Shown one piece after another: positions 48,715-56,780 of a DNA stretch of 64,000 nt. Each line of letters starts with the position of its first letter. Within the stretch, counting starts at the first letter, position 1. Position numbers and translations under genes: made by a program. Source of the DNA: Prado023 sp963788325 (lineage in GTDB: Bacteria; Actinomycetota; Actinomycetes; S36-B12; CAIYMF01); the NCBI GenBank assembly GCA_963788325.1, contig CAWBGJ010000014.1, positions 62,001 through 126,000 on the forward strand, in the 5' to 3' direction. The notes below the pieces were generated by a model. It was not told where the DNA came from. It did no database searches and saw nothing but the letters and a program-made list of their open reading frames with translations.

Positions 48715-50913
48715 GTGACGCCCAGCCAGCCCCCGCCCCCCACAGCGGTCGACCCGCTGCTCGGTCGGGTGCTCGACGGGCGCTACCGCATCGAGGCGTT
48801 CCTGGCCCGTGGCGGCATGGCCACCATCTATCGCGGGGCGGACCTGCGCCTGGACCGCACGGTCGCGATCAAGGTCATGCACCCCTCGTTCGCCAGCGAT
48901 CCCGGGTTCGTGGACCGGTTCGAGCGGGAGGCCCGCGCGGCAGCGCGGCTGAACAGCCCCTACGCGGTGGCCGTGCACGACCAGGGCAACGACGCCGGCG
49001 TCACCTACCTGGTCATGGAGTACGTCCCGGGGCACACCGTGCGCGACGTCCTGCGCACGCACGGCGCGCTGCCCCCCGCCCAGGCCTTGGCGATCCTCGA
49101 ACCCGTCCTGCAGGCCCTGGCCGCGGCCCACCGGGCCGGCTACATCCACCGCGATGTCAAGCCCGAGAACGTGCTCATCTCCGAGGACGGCCGGGTCAAG
49201 GTGACCGACTTCGGCCTCGCCCGGGCCATCGAGGGAGCCGACTCAGGCAAGACCCAGGGCCTGCTGCTGGGCACGGTGGCCTACCTGTCCCCCGAGCAGG
49301 TCGAACACGACCAGACCGATGCCCGGTCCGACGTGTACAGCGCCGGGATCCTGCTCTTCGAGCTCCTCACGGGTCAGGTGCCGTTCTCCGGCTCGAGCCC
49401 GATGCAGGTGGCCTACCGGCATGTGCACGAGAACGTGCCCGCCCCGTCGACCCTGCGCCCCGACCTACCACCGGGACTCGACCAGCTCACCCTGACCGCC
49501 ACCCGGCGCCACCCGCAGGACAGGTTCGGGGCGGCGGATTCGTTCCTGGCCGCCGTGCGCGCCCAGCGCGCCGCGCTGCCCCCGGCCCAGGCCTGGGCGC
49601 CCTCACCCACGGACACGCTCGTGGTCGCCCGCGACTCCGGCGCAGGGCAGGCCCGCCCCGGGGCGTCCGATGGCATGGTGCCCGCGGGCGGGCAGGCGCC
49701 CGGCTCCGCTCCTCGCCCAGCCGCAAGCGCGGCGGCGGCGGCGGCCGCTGCTGCGGCGGCGGCCGGGCTCGCCGGGGACGGAACTGCCGAGGACCTCGTC
49801 GCACCCGAATGGGTGAACCAGCGCACCCACCCGGCCCCGCCGAACGCCGACCTGCCGGCCGGTCAGGCACCAGCACCCGGTACCCCGCCCACGAACGGCT
49901 CCCCGCCGCCGCCCGCACCCGGCAGCGCGCAGGTGCTACCAGCACCCGGTGAGGCACCCTCGGCGATGGACCCTGCCCACGCCACTGAGGTCAGCCACTA
50001 CACCGCCGAGGACGGCACCCCCACCCGCCCCCGTCGGGGCCGCAGGGCCATGTGGCTCGGTGTGGCTGCCCTGCTCAGCCTCGGGGCGCTGCTGTTCATC
50101 GCGTTCGGTCCATTCCAGCGGGTCAGCGTCCCGGACGTGACGAACAAGACCCCCACCGAGGCAGCCGCCATCCTGGCCACAGCCAACCTGGAGCTCGACA
50201 GCTCGGAGTCCGACTACTCCGAGGATGTCGCCAAGGGCCGGATCATCAGCACGGATCCCGCGCCCTCCTTCTCGACCCGGACAGGTGCCACGGTCGCCGC
50301 CGTGGTCAGCCTGGGCCCGGAGCGCTACGAGGTCCCGAAGCTGCGCAACCTCTCGATCAAGGAGGCTCGGGTCGCCCTCAGCGCCGCGAACCTCGCCCTG
50401 GGCGACCAGAGTGAGGCGTACCACGCGAAGGTGAAGAAGGGCGACATCATCAGCAGCACCCCAGATGCTGGGGAGTCGGTGAAGCCCGACACGGAGGTCG
50501 CCGTCGTGGTCTCCCAGGGACCCGAGCCGGTCACCATGCCCGCACTGGCCGGGACCAACGCCGACGAGGCCCAAGCCACCCTCACGGACCTGGGGCTTGA
50601 GGTCGACCGCAGCGAGGAGTTCAGCGAGTCGGTGGCCAAGGACCTGGTGATCAGCACCGATCCCAAGGAGGGTGCCACCGCTTTCAAGGGCGACACGGTC
50701 TCCCTGGTCGTGTCCAAGGGTCCGCCGCTGGTCGAGGTGCCCAATGTGGTCGGCCGTAGCGAGTCCGACGCACGAGCGGCGCTGGAGGACGCCGGATTCG
50801 CCGTCAAGGTCAACAAGCCGCTGGGCTTCGTCGTCTTCGGAGTGAACTCGCAGGACCCTCGCGGCGGCACCAAGGCACCGAAGGGCTCGACCGTGACGAT
50901 CACCGTTGTCTAG
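48715..50913 (+). CDS. PASTA-domain serine/threonine protein kinase (PknB/PknL-like)
   Basis: Transmembrane Hanks-type kinase that senses peptidoglycan fragments through PASTA repeats and phosphorylates cell-wall and division proteins. The 732-residue product has a glycine loop (ARGGMATIYRG), catalytic Lys in VAIKVMH (about 52), HRDVKPENVL (about 144-153), DFGLAR and SPEQV, an Ala/Pro-rich linker (about 290-440) with a poly-Ala run, one membrane segment (about 447-467) and four PASTA repeats (starting near 470, 540, 606 and 675). The activation loop lacks the usual T-x-T pair. It is syntenic with mycobacterial pknL next to aroG, although PknL lacks PASTA repeats. Confidence 0.93.
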   Translation: MTPSQPPPPTAVDPLLGRVLDGRYRIEAFLARGGMATIYRGADLRLDRTVAIKVMHPSFASDPGFVDRFEREARAAARLNSPYAVAVHDQGNDAGVTYLVMEYVPGHTVRDVLRTHGALPPAQALAILEPVLQALAAAHRAGYIHRDVKPENVLISEDGRVKVTDFGLARAIEGADSGKTQGLLLGTVAYLSPEQVEHDQTDARSDVYSAGILLFELLTGQVPFSGSSPMQVAYRHVHENVPAPSTLRPDLPPGLDQLTLTATRRHPQDRFGAADSFLAAVRAQRAALPPAQAWAPSPTDTLVVARDSGAGQARPGASDGMVPAGGQAPGSAPRPAASAAAAAAAAAAAAGLAGDGTAEDLVAPEWVNQRTHPAPPNADLPAGQAPAPGTPPTNGSPPPPAPGSAQVLPAPGEAPSAMDPAHATEVSHYTAEDGTPTRPRRGRRAMWLGVAALLSLGALLFIAFGPFQRVSVPDVTNKTPTEAAAILATANLELDSSESDYSEDVAKGRIISTDPAPSFSTRTGATVAAVVSLGPERYEVPKLRNLSIKEARVALSAANLALGDQSEAYHAKVKKGDIISSTPDAGESVKPDTEVAVVVSQGPEPVTMPALAGTNADEAQATLTDLGLEVDRSEEFSESVAKDLVISTDPKEGATAFKGDTVSLVVSKGPPLVEVPNVVGRSESDARAALEDAGFAVKVNKPLGFVVFGVNSQDPRGGTKAPKGSTVTITVV

Positions 50914-51817
50914 CCCGGCCTGGGCACGCAACCACCACACGCTGGCCACCCTGGCCCTGGTGGCCACCACCGCCGTATGGGGCGCGACGTTCGTGGTCGT
51001 CCAGGACGCGGTGGAGCAGATGCCGGTGCTGCCGTTCCTGTTCTGGAGGTTCGCCCTGGCAGCGCTGGTGCTCGCGGTGCTGCGGCCAGGTGCACTGCGC
51101 GGCCTGGACCCGGTCAAGCGCCGGCACGGACTCTGGCTGGGCCTGCTGCTCGGCAGCGGCTACGTGGCCCAGACCTTCGGGCTGCTGCACACCTCGGCCA
51201 CGGTGTCCGGGTTCATCACCGGGATGTTCGTCGTGTTCACGCCGCTGATCGGCTGGGTGGCGCTCCGCCAGCCAATCACCCCGGCGGTCTGGGTCGCCGT
51301 GGGCCTGGCCACGCTCGGGCTGGGCCTGATCAGCCTGACCGGGCTGTCGATCGGATTCGGCGAGCTGCTCACGCTCGGCTGCGCGGCCCTGTTCGGGGCG
51401 CACATCGTGGGCCTCGGGCAGTGGTCGACGGCCTCGGACGCCTATGGCCTGACCGTCGTGCAGCTCGGGGTGGTGGCGCTCATGTGCCTGCTCGCTTCAC
51501 CCCTGCAGGGCGGGATGGCCCTACCTCCCACCGCCGAGGTCTGGGTGGCCATCGTGTTCCTCGCGATCGCCGCCACGGCCCTGGCCTTCCTGGCCCAGAC
51601 GTGGGCACAGACCCACATGAGTGCACCACGAGCAGCGATCGTTCTCACCCTCGAGCCGGTGTTCGCCGGCATCTTCGGCGTGACCCTGGGCGGGGACCAG
51701 CTGACCGGGCGGATCCTGGCCGGCGGGGCGTGCATCGTGGCAGCGATGTACGTCGTCGAGTTCGGCGACCGGGTCGGCCCGCGCCGGCTGCCTGCCCAGG
51801 AGGCCGCCGCAGCCTGA
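50906..51817 (+). CDS. EamA-family (DMT superfamily) transporter
   Basis: The 303-residue membrane protein has ten hydrophobic segments in two EamA repeats; LALVATTAVWGATFVVVQDAV opens the first and the WVAIVFLAIAATALAFLAQ stretch the second. Such proteins export metabolites or drugs, but the substrate is unknown. The best start is TTG at 50906, which lies inside the last codons of the kinase gene (8-bp overlap). No stronger start fits the conserved N-terminus, so translational coupling to the kinase is likely. Confidence 0.82.
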   Translation: MSSPAWARNHHTLATLALVATTAVWGATFVVVQDAVEQMPVLPFLFWRFALAALVLAVLRPGALRGLDPVKRRHGLWLGLLLGSGYVAQTFGLLHTSATVSGFITGMFVVFTPLIGWVALRQPITPAVWVAVGLATLGLGLISLTGLSIGFGELLTLGCAALFGAHIVGLGQWSTASDAYGLTVVQLGVVALMCLLASPLQGGMALPPTAEVWVAIVFLAIAATALAFLAQTWAQTHMSAPRAAIVLTLEPVFAGIFGVTLGGDQLTGRILAGGACIVAAMYVVEFGDRVGPRRLPAQEAAAA

Positions 51818-51839
51818 GCCTGGGCATGGGTGAGCGGCG

Positions 51840-52874
51840 TCAGCGCGACAGCAGGCCGGTGAGCACCTCGACGGCGCGGTCGACTCCGGCCTCGTCGATG
51901 TCCAGGTGAGTCACCAACCGGGCGGTGCGCGCCCCGAGGACGCTCACCGCGACCCCCCGCTCCCGGGCTGCCGAAGCGAACTCTGGGGCGCTCGGTCCCG
52001 CAGAGAGGTCGAGCACGACGATGTTCGTCTCCACCTCCCCTGGCCTGACCACGTCGGGGCGCACGGCCGCCAGGGCATCGGCCAGCGCCCGGGCCCGCGT
52101 GTGGTCCTCAGCGAGCCGGGCGACGTTGTGGTCCAGGGCGTGCAGGCCCGCGGCCGCGAGGATGCCCACCTGACGCATCCCCGCTCCGTAGCGCTTGCGC
52201 CACACACGCGCTGCGGCGATCCGCTCCGCCGAGGCAACCAGCACCGAGCCGACCGGCGCACCGAGCCCCTTGGACAGGCACACCGACACCGTGTCGAACA
52301 GGCCACCGACGGCGTCCAGGGCCACGCCCGTGGCCACGTGCGCATTCCAGAGCCTCGCCCCGTCGAGGTGCAGTGCGATCCCCGACTCGTCGGCGAAGCC
52401 TCGCAGGGCCCGCAGGTCCGCGAGGTCCTGCACGGTCCCCCCGCCGAAGTTGTGCGTGTCCTCGACGGCGATGGCCGCCGTGGACACCAAGTAGGGCCCG
52501 GCGTCGGGGACCGCCATGTCGATCACCTGGGCCGCGTCGAGGCTGCCACGCGGCGCTGACCACGTGCGCGTGGTGATTCCGCCGAGCACGGCATGGGCTC
52601 CGAGCTCGGCCCGGACCACGTGAGCAGTCGCGTCGCACAGCAACTCGGTACCTGCGGGCACGAGCAGCCGAACCCCCAGCTGGTTGCCCAACGACCCCGA
52701 GGGCACGAACAGGCCCGCCTCGTGACCGAGCAGGCCCGCGACCCTGGCTTCCAGGAGGTTGACGGTCGGGTCCTCACCGTAGACGTCATCGCCGACCTCG
52801 GCGTCGGCCATCGCTGAGCGCATGTCGGCACTGGGACGGGTTACGGTATCCGAGCGCAGGTCGACGAGGTCCAT
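51840..52874 (-). CDS. ltaE: Low-specificity L-threonine aldolase
   Basis: PLP enzyme (fold type I, beta-eliminating lyase family) that cleaves threonine to glycine and acetaldehyde. The 344-residue product starts with DLVDLRSDTVTRPSADMR, the family signature, followed by GDDVYGEDPTVNLLE and LDGARLWNA. The PLP Lys lies in SVCLSKGLGAPVGS (about residue 202). The ATG at 52874 has TAGGCT 8 bases upstream as a leaderless -10 box, so a much longer in-frame extension upstream is rejected. Confidence 0.92.
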   Translation of the reverse strand: MDLVDLRSDTVTRPSADMRSAMADAEVGDDVYGEDPTVNLLEARVAGLLGHEAGLFVPSGSLGNQLGVRLLVPAGTELLCDATAHVVRAELGAHAVLGGITTRTWSAPRGSLDAAQVIDMAVPDAGPYLVSTAAIAVEDTHNFGGGTVQDLADLRALRGFADESGIALHLDGARLWNAHVATGVALDAVGGLFDTVSVCLSKGLGAPVGSVLVASAERIAAARVWRKRYGAGMRQVGILAAAGLHALDHNVARLAEDHTRARALADALAAVRPDVVRPGEVETNIVVLDLSAGPSAPEFASAARERGVAVSVLGARTARLVTHLDIDEAGVDRAVEVLTGLLSR

Positions 52875-52882
52875 GAGCCGAC

Positions 52883-52888
52883 AGCCTA
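52883..52888 (-). promoter_or_regulatory. Leaderless -10 box of ltaE
   Basis: TAGGCT on the minus strand ends 8 bases before the ATG of the aldolase gene. It also supports that start over upstream in-frame codons. Confidence 0.45.
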
Positions 52889-52943
52889 CGCAGGCCGCGC
52901 CGACCCGCTGCGCGGTCCAGCAACGCCGAACAGGAGGCTGGCC

Positions 52944-53690
52944 GTGCCCAGGACGAGGACGTGGCCCAGTGCCGCAGCGCTGGCCCTGGCCGGCGCGTTG
53001 CTGCTCACGGGGTGCACACCCCTGCAGCAGATCGGCCAGGCCCTGTCCGATCCCAGCGATGCCGACCTGCTGGCCGCCGTGTCGCTCACGCAGGACGACG
53101 CCGCCGAGGGCGCCGAACTGCAGCCCTACGAGGGCGGCACGGAGGTGTTCGGCCGCGTCTCGCTGGACCTCTGCTACGCCGACTTCCCCAGCGAGTCGCT
53201 GCGCACGGGGCGCAACCAGGTGGGCATCGCGGATGCCACCGGCGCCGCGTGGGTCAGCAGCGAGGCGATCCTGTACTCGACGCCGGAAGATGCCGAGCAG
53301 GCCATGGGCGAGCTGCGCGCGGCCGACGAGGACTGTCCGCAGGAGCCGGTCGACCCACCGCAGCTGGACCGCGAGCCCCTGACCTGGCAGTTCGACGACG
53401 CCCCGGACTCCGACTGGCCGGCGCAGCCCGGCGTGGCCCGCCAGTCCTACGCATTCACCGTGACCAGCCCTGCGGAGGAGACCTCCCGAAGCACCGCAAC
53501 CTACCTGCAGCGCGGCCGGATGATCCTGGCGCTCTACTCGACCCCGCCGGACAGCCCCGCCGCGGCGCTGCGCAACGCACCGGACCAGGCCCGCTTCGTC
53601 GAGGTGATGGCCGCCCGCCTGGCCGCGCTGCCCGAGGACGCGCTGCAGTACGGCCCGCCGCTGGAGGACCCCGACGCACTGGACGCCTGA
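52944..53690 (+). CDS. Predicted lipoprotein of unknown function
   Basis: The 248-residue product has a signal peptide with Arg residues (PRTRTWPSAAALALAGALLL) and a lipobox LLTGC, giving a lipid-anchored Cys near residue 24. The mature part has a repeated short alpha/beta pattern and two Cys (in LDLCYADF and DEDCPQEP) that could pair. It faintly resembles extracytoplasmic sensor domains of PknH type, but I cannot support that call. The GTG start follows AGGAGG. It lies alone between ltaE and aroG, convergent with aroG. Confidence 0.8.
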   Translation: MPRTRTWPSAAALALAGALLLTGCTPLQQIGQALSDPSDADLLAAVSLTQDDAAEGAELQPYEGGTEVFGRVSLDLCYADFPSESLRTGRNQVGIADATGAAWVSSEAILYSTPEDAEQAMGELRAADEDCPQEPVDPPQLDREPLTWQFDDAPDSDWPAQPGVARQSYAFTVTSPAEETSRSTATYLQRGRMILALYSTPPDSPAAALRNAPDQARFVEVMAARLAALPEDALQYGPPLEDPDALDA

Positions 53691-53769
53691 GCCCGCGGCG
53701 GGAACCACACTGGGGCGTTGCACACGCCGCGCCACCTGACGGGAACCCGGCCGCGCCGCTGCCCGATGC

Positions 53770-55125
53770 TCAGCGCGAGACGAGCATCTCCGCCACGGAG
53801 AATGCCAACTCCAGGGACTGCACGCGATTGAGTCGCGGGTCGCACGCCGTCTCGTAGCGCAGGCCCAGACCGTCCTCGGTGACCCCGGAGATCCCGCCCA
53901 CGCACTCGGTCACGTCGTCGCCGGTGAGCTCGACGTGCAGGCCGCCGGGGTGCACGCCCTCGGCGCGCATCACCTCGAAGAAGCCGACGACCTCGTCCAT
54001 CACGTCGACGTACGAGCGCGTCTTGTGCCCCGAGCTGGCCTCGAAGGTGTTGCCGTGCATCGGGTCGCAGACCCAGATGATCGGATGTCCCGAGTCGCGC
54101 ACGGCGCGCACGAGATCGGGCAGGGCCTCGCGCACCCGCCCCGCACCCATCCGGGTGATGAAGGTCAGCCGACCCGGGGTGTGGTCCGGGTCGAGCAGGT
54201 CGGCCAGGGCCACGGCGTCGGCCGGGCTGCTCGTCGGCCCCAGCTTGACGCCGATCGGGTTGCGGATGTCGCGGGCGAACTCCACGTGGGCGCCGTCCAG
54301 GTGCCGGGTGCGCTCCCCGATCCACAGGAAGTGCGCCGACACGTCATACGGCAGGCCGGTGCGCGAGTCGATGCGCGTCAGGGCATCCTCGTAGTCCAGG
54401 AGCAGGGCCTCGTGACCCGAGTAGAACTCGACGCGGTGGAACTCCTCGGGCTCAGCACCGCAGGCGCGCATGAACGCCAGCGCCCGGTCGATCTCGCCCG
54501 CCATCATGTCGTAGCGCCGACCGGCCTCCGTGGAGGCGACGAAGTCCTGGTTCCAGGAGTGCACATGGCGCAGGTCCGCGTAGCCGCCCTGGGTGAACGC
54601 GCGCACGAGGTTCAGGGTCGCGCTGGCCGTGTGGTAGGCGGCCACGAGGCGCTGGGGGTCGGCGCGACGCGCCTGAGCGGTCGGCGCGAGGTCGTTGACC
54701 GCGTCGCCGCGGTAGCTGGGGATCGCCACCCCGTCGACGATCTCGACGTCACTGCTGCGCGGCTTGGCGTACTGGCCGGCGATGCGACCGACCTTGACCA
54801 CGGGCATCGAGGCCCCGTAGGTCAGGACGATCGCCATCTGCAGGACGGTCTTGAGCTTGGCGCGGATCGCGTCGGCAGTCGCCCCGGCGAAGGTCTCGGC
54901 GCAGTCCCCGCCCATGAGCAGGAAGGCGTCCCCGCGTGCCACGTCGGCCAAGCGCTCGGTCAGCTGGTCGACCTCACCGGCGAAGACCAGCGGGGGCAGC
55001 CTGCGCAGGGTCGCGGTGGCATCGGCCAGCGCTGCGGGGTCCGGCCAGGTGGGCTGCTGGACAGCAGCGCCCAGTCGGATGGGGTTCTCGGGGGCCGCGG
55101 TCAGGGCCGCATCCTGCACGGACAT
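53770..55125 (-). CDS. aroG: Class II 3-deoxy-7-phosphoheptulonate synthase
   Basis: First enzyme of the shikimate pathway, condensing PEP with erythrose 4-phosphate. The 451-residue product is class II (plant/mycobacterial type): LLMGGDCAETFA with the metal Cys, KVGRIAGQYAKPRSS with PEP-binding residues, FYSGHEALLLDYE, the HFLWIGERTR segment, and IWVCDPMHGNTFEA near the C-terminus. It lies close to a PASTA kinase gene, as aroG lies near pknL in mycobacteria. TACCCT 7 bases before the ATG is a leaderless -10 box. Confidence 0.95.
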   Translation of the reverse strand: MSVQDAALTAAPENPIRLGAAVQQPTWPDPAALADATATLRRLPPLVFAGEVDQLTERLADVARGDAFLLMGGDCAETFAGATADAIRAKLKTVLQMAIVLTYGASMPVVKVGRIAGQYAKPRSSDVEIVDGVAIPSYRGDAVNDLAPTAQARRADPQRLVAAYHTASATLNLVRAFTQGGYADLRHVHSWNQDFVASTEAGRRYDMMAGEIDRALAFMRACGAEPEEFHRVEFYSGHEALLLDYEDALTRIDSRTGLPYDVSAHFLWIGERTRHLDGAHVEFARDIRNPIGVKLGPTSSPADAVALADLLDPDHTPGRLTFITRMGAGRVREALPDLVRAVRDSGHPIIWVCDPMHGNTFEASSGHKTRSYVDVMDEVVGFFEVMRAEGVHPGGLHVELTGDDVTECVGGISGVTEDGLGLRYETACDPRLNRVQSLELAFSVAEMLVSR

Positions 55126-55132
55126 GCGTCCA

Positions 55133-55138
55133 AGGGTA
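55133..55138 (-). promoter_or_regulatory. Leaderless -10 box of aroG
   Basis: TACCCT on the minus strand ends 7 bases before the aroG ATG at 55125. There is no ribosome site before the ATG. Confidence 0.45.
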
Positions 55139-55268
55139 TGCCAGCCGTGCCGAAGGGTCCGACCGCGCTCACCCCAGCACTGGGCCACTTGCCCACGCCC
55201 CCACGCTGAGCCGTCCCACCCCAACCGTCGCGCGGGGGGAATGGACCGGTCCGCAGAAGGCGGTCGGC

Positions 55269-56495
55269 TCAGTGCTCCACGTGCACCGCGGCGCGCTTGG
55301 GCTGGCCGATCCCCTCGAGCAGCTCACCGAACCAGGGCGCCTCGATGTCGAAGTTCTTCCCGCCCTTGATCCGGTCGAACTCGATGGCACGCAGCACGTC
55401 GCCGCGCTCCTCGTCATGACCGACGAGTCCGGTACCACCGGCCAGCGCGACCTCGACGGCGGTGTCCACACAGGACCTGATGAGCTCGAGGTCGCGGGTG
55501 TTCGCCGCGGCGGCGCGCGAGTAGTAGCCGCTCTTCTGGATCAACACCTTGCCCGCCTCGATCATCGGGGCGAACTGCTCGGCGAACCACTGACCGGGGT
55601 TGATCTCGTCGAGGCGCACATGCCCGAACGCATCACGCGGCACGGTCTCGCCGGCGGCCTCCATCTGGGCCACGATCGAGGCCACGCCCGCACCCTCGGA
55701 CAGGAAGATGTTGACGTTTCCGACCTCGTCCATGACGGCCTTGAGGCGAGACGCCTCCGCGGCCAGGTCGAGCTCCATCTCGGGCACGAACACGGCGTGG
55801 ACGTCGCGACGCTCGCGGGGCACGCCGAACTGGGGCAGCCACTCCTTCTCGTCGAGCAAGGCGCGGTAGGACTGGGCGGTCGCCGCAGTGAGCCAGCCGC
55901 AGTTGCGGCCCATGACCTCGTGGACGACCAGCGTGCGCGGGTTGGCGCTGTGCTCGGAGACGACGTTCCAGAAGAACCTCGCGCCCTCGTCGGCCGCGGT
56001 CCACGCGCCCAGCGACTGCTTGATCGGGATCACGTCGTTGTCGATGGTCTTGGGCAGGCCGACGACCTGAAGCTCATAGGCGTTGGCGTGCAGGAAGGCG
56101 GCAAGGTCGGCTGCGGCGGTGTTGGTGTCATCGCCCCCGATCGTGTGCAGCACGTCGACCCCGTCCGCCACCAGCTGGTCGGCGGCGACCTGCTGAGGGT
56201 CCTGACCCTCGGAGACCAGGCCACGCTTGACGCAGTCGGCAACGTTGGTCAGCTTGACCCGGCTGTTGACGATCGGACTGCCGCCGAAGTCGTGCAGCAG
56301 GTGTGCCTTGGCCCGGACCTCCGGCGTGACCGACATCTTCTCGCCGAGCAGCAGGCCCTGGTAGCCGCCGCGATAGGCGATGATCTCGATGTCCGGGGCG
56401 ACCTCGGTGTAGCGCTGGATCAGCCCACCCACGGCCGAGGACAGGCAGGGCGCGAGCCCGCCGGCGGTGAGCAGGGCAACCTTCTTGACGGTCAT
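55269..56495 (-). CDS. pfp: Pyrophosphate-type phosphofructokinase
   Basis: Phosphofructokinase-fold enzyme that makes fructose 1,6-bisphosphate. The 408-residue product has KKVALLTAGGLAPCLSSAVGG, the phosphoryl-donor site GGDDTNT (about 120-126) and PKTIDNDVIP (about 148-157). Asp in GGDD with Lys in PKTIDND is the established signature of PPi-dependent rather than ATP-dependent enzymes. Later motifs are EVMGRNCGWLTA and FVPEMELDL. The ATG has GGAAGGTGG upstream, and a -10 box TAGCGT lies at 56533-56538 on the minus strand. It is divergent from glpK. Confidence 0.9.
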   Translation of the reverse strand: MTVKKVALLTAGGLAPCLSSAVGGLIQRYTEVAPDIEIIAYRGGYQGLLLGEKMSVTPEVRAKAHLLHDFGGSPIVNSRVKLTNVADCVKRGLVSEGQDPQQVAADQLVADGVDVLHTIGGDDTNTAAADLAAFLHANAYELQVVGLPKTIDNDVIPIKQSLGAWTAADEGARFFWNVVSEHSANPRTLVVHEVMGRNCGWLTAATAQSYRALLDEKEWLPQFGVPRERRDVHAVFVPEMELDLAAEASRLKAVMDEVGNVNIFLSEGAGVASIVAQMEAAGETVPRDAFGHVRLDEINPGQWFAEQFAPMIEAGKVLIQKSGYYSRAAAANTRDLELIRSCVDTAVEVALAGGTGLVGHDEERGDVLRAIEFDRIKGGKNFDIEAPWFGELLEGIGQPKRAAVHVEH

Positions 56496-56663
56496 GGGAC
56501 CACCTTCCGTGAACGACTTCAGCGACGGGGCCACGCTACCGATGCTGCCGCCGGGACGCCGGTCGGCAGGCGCCTGCACTGCGGCCATCCTCCGTCTGGC
56601 AGTTGGCCCGGTCGCCACGTGCACGCGCCTCAAGTGCCGGCCGCGCCGAGCCGACACCCAGAG

Positions 56664-56702
56664 CAAGACCCGGTGCCCCTTCATGGCGGACACCGGGTCT
56701 TG
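56664..56702. promoter_or_regulatory. 12-bp inverted repeat in the pfp-glpK divergent region
   Basis: CAAGACCCGGTG (56664-56675) pairs perfectly with CACCGGGTCTTG (56691-56702) across a 15-nt loop. It lies about 65 bp upstream of the glpK -10 box and 126 bp upstream of the pfp -10 box, so it could be an operator shared by the two genes. It also resembles a hairpin terminator, but there is no T-tract and no gene upstream to terminate. Confidence 0.5.
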
Positions 56703-56766
56703 GCCGTGCACGACCCGTAGGCCACCGGCGATCCCGCCTCCCCGGCGCGCGCACCAGCGGCTGTCC

Positions 56767-56772
56767 TAGGGT
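56767..56772 (+). promoter_or_regulatory. -10 box of glpK, near-leaderless
   Basis: TAGGGT lies 8 bases before the ATG at 56781, fitting the TANNNT consensus and the leaderless spacing seen elsewhere in the window. Confidence 0.45.
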
Positions 56773-56780
56773 GAGCGCCC

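Noticed and set aside
49729..49770. GCG/GCC run in the kinase gene as a variable microsatellite
   Set aside because: The codons are mixed GCG, GCC and GCT encoding a poly-Ala linker, consistent with composition bias rather than a pure slipping repeat.
51840..53735. 631-codon version of threonine aldolase
   Set aside because: The upstream half is an unconserved frame across the lipoprotein gene; the -10 box and the family start both support the ATG at 52874.
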